Below, one piece after another: positions 60,101 through 64,000 of a stretch of 64,000 bases of DNA. The stretch covers positions 1,426,001 through 1,490,000 of the forward strand of contig NZ_OZ244925.1 in the NCBI RefSeq assembly GCF_965221945.1. The letters are read 5' to 3'. Under the pieces are notes generated by a model. It worked only from the letters and a program-made list of their open reading frames with translations, was not told the origin of the DNA and made no database searches. Position 1 is the first letter of the stretch; each line of letters begins with the position of its first letter. This DNA is from Poriferisodalis sp965221945. Lineage in GTDB: Bacteria > Actinomycetota > Acidimicrobiia > Acidimicrobiales > Poriferisodalaceae. A program made the translations under genes and the position numbers.

Positions 60101-60895
60101 ATGTTGAAACAGACTGAGGCGAACGATCTGGCAGGCCGGTACCTCGCCGAACTCGACGCTCGGGCACAGCATCGTTCATTCGCCGATCTCGCCACCGACC
60201 AGTCACTCGACGCGGCCTACGCGGTCCAGGACGCCTTTCACCGGCTGCTGGGCGAGCGGGGCCGCAAGATCGCCGGATACAAAGTTGCCCTCACTTCTCG
60301 GGCGATGCAGGAGTTCGTCGGCGTCGACGAGCCGCTCGCCGGTGCGGTGTTCGACCACGTGGTGCACGCCTCGCCCGCCGCTGTGCGGCTCAACGATCAC
60401 CGCCACCTGGGTGTCGAGTTCGAGGTCGCCGTGCGCATGGGAGCCGATCTCACCGCTGATGCGGGCCCCCATACCCGCGAGAGCGTCGCGGACGCCGTCG
60501 GTGCCTGCCATGCGTCATTCGAGCTGGTTGAGGACCGCAACGCCGACTACAGCAGTCTGAACGTGTTCGATCTGGTCGCTGAGAACGCCTGGAACGCCGC
60601 AGTTGTCCTCGCTGATGCCGTCACCGAATGGCGCTCAGTCGACCTGGTCGACGCAGCCACCCGCCTGACGCTCAACGGCGAGCCGGCGGGCGAAGGCCGC
60701 ACGGGAGATGCGCTCGGTCATCCGCTCGAGGCCGTGGCTTTTCTGGCCAACAACCTCAACTCCCGGGGCCAGAGCTTGCGCGCAGGCCAGTTCGTGATGA
60801 CCGGCAGCAGCATCGTCACCCAGTTCCCGTCTGCGGGCGACGAGCTGGTGTTCACGATCGAAGGCCTCGGCGAGGTCAGCCTGAGCTGTCACTAG
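60101..60895 (+). CDS. 2-keto-4-pentenoate hydratase/2-oxohepta-3-ene-1,7-dioic acid hydratase family protein
   Basis: This 264-residue protein of the FAA-related MhpD/HpcG hydratase group has KIAGYKVALTSRAMQEFVGV, GVEFEVAVRM (metal Glu) and SVDLVDAATRLTLNGEPAGE. Such enzymes hydrate 2-hydroxypenta-2,4-dienoate in aromatic ring meta-cleavage pathways. No other meta-cleavage genes are close. It is convergent with udp, the stops being one base apart. Confidence 0.85.
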   Translation: MLKQTEANDLAGRYLAELDARAQHRSFADLATDQSLDAAYAVQDAFHRLLGERGRKIAGYKVALTSRAMQEFVGVDEPLAGAVFDHVVHASPAAVRLNDHRHLGVEFEVAVRMGADLTADAGPHTRESVADAVGACHASFELVEDRNADYSSLNVFDLVAENAWNAAVVLADAVTEWRSVDLVDAATRLTLNGEPAGEGRTGDALGHPLEAVAFLANNLNSRGQSLRAGQFVMTGSSIVTQFPSAGDELVFTIEGLGEVSLSCH

Positions 60896-60896
60896 T

Positions 60897-61667
60897 TCAG
60901 GAAGCGAGCAGGCGACGGGCGGCTTCGACGACCACGCCCACTGCCTGCTCCTCGGTGGCAGCGATGCGGTCCTCGTCGACGACGGCCTCCGAGGTGGTGC
61001 GCTGGGCGATCACCCCGGCGACGCACCCAGCCCGCCAGCCGTTGGCCGCGCACATCGTGAACAGCGTGGCCGACTCCATCTCGTAGTTGAGCACCCCGAT
61101 ACGACGCCACTCGGCCAGGCTGCCCCGCAGCCACGGCACGACGTCACCGGCGACCGTGTCGTAGCGCTCCTGGCCGGGATAGAAGGTGTCGCACGATGCC
61201 GTGATGCCGACCTGATGAGGGGCATGGAGGGCGACCGCTGCATCGACCAAGGCCCGGGTGCACTCGAACGACGAGGCGGCCGGGTACTCCAGCGGTGCGA
61301 AGTGCCGGCTCGCCCCGTCCAGGCGAACCGCTGCCTGGGTGATGACCAGGTGACCGATCAGCAGATCGGGCTGAATCGAACCGGTGGTGCCGACCCGTAG
61401 GAATGTCCTCACACCGAGCTGGCCCAGCTCCTCGACAGCAACCGACGTCGACGGCCCGCCGACGCCGGTCGAGCACACCACCACCGGCGCGCCGTCGATC
61501 GACGCCCGGTAGGTCGTGAACTCCCGGTTCGAGGCCAAATGGGCCGGCTCGGCCATCGTCTCGGCGATCCGCTCCACCCGGGCCGGGTCTCCCGGCACGA
61601 TCGCCAACGAGGCCCCGCCCAGATCGGCGGCACTCACACCGAGGTGCATCACGTTCCCGTCGCTCAT
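60897..61667 (-). CDS. udp: Uridine phosphorylase
   Basis: Uridine phosphorylase cleaves uridine with phosphate to uracil and ribose-1-phosphate for salvage. The 256-residue protein is strikingly like the enterobacterial enzyme: HLGVSAADLGGASLAIVPGD, SNREFTTYRASIDGAPVVVC, VGTTGSIQPD, SCDTFYPGQERYDT and NYEMESATLFTMCAANG. The ATG at 61667 shares a base with the upstream hydrolase stop (TGATG), giving translational coupling; GTG 61670 is an alternative. Confidence 0.92.
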   Translation of the reverse strand: MSDGNVMHLGVSAADLGGASLAIVPGDPARVERIAETMAEPAHLASNREFTTYRASIDGAPVVVCSTGVGGPSTSVAVEELGQLGVRTFLRVGTTGSIQPDLLIGHLVITQAAVRLDGASRHFAPLEYPAASSFECTRALVDAAVALHAPHQVGITASCDTFYPGQERYDTVAGDVVPWLRGSLAEWRRIGVLNYEMESATLFTMCAANGWRAGCVAGVIAQRTTSEAVVDEDRIAATEEQAVGVVVEAARRLLAS

Positions 61668-62515
61668 CACCCGACCCTATTTCTCCGATTGGCGGCCACC
61701 CGAGCGATGAATGCGGCGATCTCGTCGATCACCTCGTCTCGATTCGTCTCGTTCACGAGCTCATGACGGGCGCCTTCGTACAGTCGGATCGTCTTGTCGT
61801 GGGCCGGCATCGCCTGGACCGCCGCCAATGAGGTGCGGTAGTCGACAAAGGGATCGTCGGTGCCGTGGCAGAACAGGACCGGCATCGTGAGCAGATCGAT
61901 ATTGGCTCCAAAGAGGTCTAACGCGACCATCTCAGCTTCGAGCAACGGCCGCTTGTACCGCTCCCGGTAGATGAGCGGGTCGGTGGAGTAGGCCTCGACC
62001 GCCGCTTCGTCGCGGGACATTCCCGAGAAGTCGGTCGTGGCCGGCGGCAGCTCCGGTCGCGCCAAGGCCTCGCGAGCCCAGTTCCAGTCCCCGATCACCG
62101 CGCCCAGCAAGACGATGCCTGCGACCTCGTTCGGGTACTGCTGGGCGAACCGTGATGTGAGCAATCCACCCATCGAGTGTCCGATCATTACGACGGGCAG
62201 CCCTGGGTGATCAGCCAGAGCGATATCCACCAGCGTCCGCAAATCGGCGACCACATGGGAGAAATCAGTGAGCAGCGCCCGCTCGCCTTCGCTGTGGCCG
62301 TGCCCGATGTGATCTGGTCCGTAGACCACTGCGCCGTCCGCAGTGAGCCGCTCGGCGACATGGCGGTACCGAGCTGCGTACTCGGCGTAGCCATGCACGA
62401 CCATCACGATGCGGCGCGGAGCGCCCTCGGGCGCCCATCGCTCGTAGTGAATCGAACCTTCTGACCCAGCGAACACCGACACGGGCGCGGTTCTAGCAGC
62501 CCCGGCCACCGGCAT
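61667..62515 (-). CDS. Alpha/beta hydrolase (monoacylglycerol lipase-like)
   Basis: This 282-residue protein of the Hydrolase_4 family has the oxyanion region VVHGYAEYAARY, YGPDHIGHGHSEG, the nucleophile elbow VVMIGHSMGGLL, the acid region FCHGTDDPFVDY and the final His in GARHELVNE. This is the monoacylglycerol lipase/lysophospholipase pattern. The ATG at 62515 (MPVAGAARTA) is used. It is followed directly by udp. Confidence 0.87.
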   Translation of the reverse strand: MPVAGAARTAPVSVFAGSEGSIHYERWAPEGAPRRIVMVVHGYAEYAARYRHVAERLTADGAVVYGPDHIGHGHSEGERALLTDFSHVVADLRTLVDIALADHPGLPVVMIGHSMGGLLTSRFAQQYPNEVAGIVLLGAVIGDWNWAREALARPELPPATTDFSGMSRDEAAVEAYSTDPLIYRERYKRPLLEAEMVALDLFGANIDLLTMPVLFCHGTDDPFVDYRTSLAAVQAMPAHDKTIRLYEGARHELVNETNRDEVIDEIAAFIARVAANRRNRVG

Positions 62516-62629
62516 TTCGGGCCTCCGCCGGCAACGCGAGTGAGCCGGCACAACTCATCCGATTTTCGGGGCACGGGTAGCCTCGCCACTCAGGTTCATC
62601 GGACGACGAGCACAGGAGCGCGCCGCGCC

Positions 62630-63265
62630 ATGCCACTGACCCAGTACCGCATCGACCGCGACGGCGCCGACCGTCTCCTCTTCCTCATGCACGGCTACAC
62701 CGCCGAGCAGCACCACCTTGCGTCGTACGTGCCGTTGGTGGATCCAGACGAGCGCTTCACCGCGATCGCGCCGCGGGGACCGATCGACATGCCCGACGGC
62801 GACGGCGCAGGCTGGTGGTCTATCGACCTCGAGACATTCGAAATGGATCTCTCACAGTTCGTGCCGTCGCTCGAGATGCTCGAGTCGTTCATCGCGGACG
62901 AGGCCGGCAAGACAGGCGTACCACTCGAGCGGTGCATCGTGGGCGGCTTCAGCCAAGGCGGCTACCTGTCGCTGGCGCTGGTCGGCAGGCCCGGCGCGCC
63001 CCGCTACGCCGGCGTGTGGGCCATCTGCTGCGGCCTTCCCAGCGCACCAGGTCTCGACCTCGACCTGTCGGGCGGCGACGGCCGACCGGCGCTGTTCCAG
63101 TGGGGAACCCGCGACATCTTCATCGGCCAAGACCAGCCCAAGGAAGTGATCGCAGCCCTAGGCGACGGCAGGTGGGACTTGCGGCACCACGCCTACGACA
63201 TGGCGCACAGCCAGACCATCGAAATGATGGTCGACGCCCGCGACTGGCTCGCCGGCGTCCTCTGA
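62630..63265 (+). CDS. Phospholipase/carboxylesterase family serine hydrolase
   Basis: This 211-residue alpha/beta hydrolase has LFLMHGYTAEQHHLASYVPL, the nucleophile in CIVGGFSQGGYLSLAL, an Asp in FQWGTRDIFIG and His in YDMAHSQTIE. It matches the small carboxylesterase/YpfH-type group. The ATG at 62630 follows CAGGAG at 62612-62617. It is divergent from the lipase-like gene. Confidence 0.85.
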   Translation: MPLTQYRIDRDGADRLLFLMHGYTAEQHHLASYVPLVDPDERFTAIAPRGPIDMPDGDGAGWWSIDLETFEMDLSQFVPSLEMLESFIADEAGKTGVPLERCIVGGFSQGGYLSLALVGRPGAPRYAGVWAICCGLPSAPGLDLDLSGGDGRPALFQWGTRDIFIGQDQPKEVIAALGDGRWDLRHHAYDMAHSQTIEMMVDARDWLAGVL

Positions 63266-63300
63266 GGCCACCGGCGAATTGCGCACGAAGGGAGCACTCC

Positions 63301-64000
63301 ATGTCACTCGGCATCCCGACGTGTTCGGCCGACGACGACCCCGACGCCATGTACGCCAAGCTCGATGCCGCCGGCTGCGTGGTCGTCCATGACGTTGCGC
63401 GCCCTGACCAGGTAGCTGCCGCCCGGACTGAGCTGGTCGACCACATGGCCAGCGCCAGGGTGGCCGACGACAAGCCGACCGCGTTCTACCCCGGCCTCAC
63501 CCGCCGGGTGGTGGCGCTCATGCACCGCTCGCCGACGGTGCGCGAGCTGATGATGCACCCGGTCACCGAAGCGCTCGGCGACCGTCACCTCGGGCAGAAC
63601 TGCTCGAAATGGACGCTGAACGTGACTGCAGCGCTGGAGGTCGGGCCCGGCGCCCGCGACCAGATCCTCCATCGGGAGGAAGACCTCTACCCGTACTTCC
63701 CGCTCCCCCGCCCGAACCTGATCCTGGCATCGATGTGGGCCATGTCGGACTTCACCGCCGACAACGGCGGCACCCAGCTCGTGCCCGGCAGCCACCGCTG
63801 GGACGCCGACCGCTCTGCGGCACCCGACGAAGTCGTCCGGGCCGAGATGCCGGCGGGCTCAGTCCTGTACTGGCTGGGCGGCACGCTGCACGGCGCCGGC
63901 GCCAACTCCACGCCTGAGGACTGGCGCTACGGGATCATCCTCACCTACAACCTCGGCTGGCTCCGCCAGGAAGAAAACCAGCACGTGTCGATCCCCCTCG
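63301..64000 (+). CDS. Phytanoyl-CoA dioxygenase family protein (3' end cut by window)
   Basis: This Fe(II)/2-oxoglutarate dioxygenase is open to the window end (233 codons). It opens MSLGIPTCSADDDPDAMYAK with AAGGGA upstream. LHREEDLYPYFPLP supplies the first iron ligands, and TLHGAGANSTPEDWRYGIIL supplies the distal His and the 2-oxoglutarate Arg. Family substrates range from phytanoyl-CoA to secondary metabolites. The C-terminus is missing. Confidence 0.85.
   Translation, partial: MSLGIPTCSADDDPDAMYAKLDAAGCVVVHDVARPDQVAAARTELVDHMASARVADDKPTAFYPGLTRRVVALMHRSPTVRELMMHPVTEALGDRHLGQNCSKWTLNVTAALEVGPGARDQILHREEDLYPYFPLPRPNLILASMWAMSDFTADNGGTQLVPGSHRWDADRSAAPDEVVRAEMPAGSVLYWLGGTLHGAGANSTPEDWRYGIILTYNLGWLRQEENQHVSIPL

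Noticed and set aside
1..64000. CRISPR array
   Set aside because: No regularly spaced 20-40-bp direct repeats and no cas genes were seen.

Overview
This is a 64 kb stretch of a high-GC chromosome. The gene content points to an actinomycete, most likely class Acidimicrobiia (Ilumatobacter-like); this is inferred from the genes, not from a database match. The clues are two F420/PPOX-type oxidoreductases, a LexA with an actinobacterial SOS box, B12-dependent ribonucleotide reductase, a ferrochelatase with a C-terminal cysteine cluster, a secretin-less Tad/Flp pilus locus, a DUF3039 protein and BldC/BldD-like regulators.

Positions 1-41,800 are mostly core genome. In order they hold: recO (cut by the window edge) and uppS; the dinG helicase; a phoH-ybeY-corC-era operon preceded by a DUF3039 gene; one ORF that fuses an MFS transporter to a ferrochelatase; nrdJ with a DnaA-box cluster upstream; a RibD-like reductase; lexA with its operator; nudC; cysS; an MMPL transporter; and a CPBP protease with a small HTH gene. 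An AT-rich promoter region then leads into a tight Tad pilus operon that ends in a membrane-anchored pseudokinase. After it come the hrcA-dnaJ-HTH-hemW heat-shock/haem operon, lepA, rpsT, holA, comEC-comEA, an MFS transporter, an aminoglycoside-phosphotransferase-like gene and two flavin/F420-type enzymes.

Positions 41,892-57,850 are an accessory island. It starts at a tRNA-Ala(GGC) gene with a P4-type integrase directly downstream. Next is a large helicase whose reading frame is broken by a single in-frame TAA; the downstream half has a nuclease-like segment, so it may be a decayed or split defence gene. An IS110 transposase follows, then a nest of mobile elements. One IS3-family element (48,532-56,156) has been entered three times: by an IS30 element (49,505-50,959, 3-bp target duplication), by a cargo-free Tn554-like transposon with tnpA, tnpB and tnpC (about 51,035-54,479), and by an IS256 element (54,742-56,144, 8-bp target duplication). 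Joining the four IS3 segments restores its transposase frame. Three small uncharacterised genes close the region. No second copy of the tRNA 3' end (attR) was seen.

Positions 57,889-64,000 return to metabolic genes: a D-2-hydroxyacid dehydrogenase, a peroxiredoxin-like gene, a 2-keto-4-pentenoate hydratase-like gene, an alpha/beta hydrolase-udp pair, a carboxylesterase and a partial phytanoyl-CoA dioxygenase. The standout is the peroxiredoxin-like gene (58,899-60,056). An in-frame TGA replaces the peroxidatic cysteine codon of the W-C-P-x-C motif, and a hairpin with a bulged U and a GU-containing loop follows immediately. This is best read as a selenocysteine (UxxC) selenoprotein with a bacterial SECIS element.
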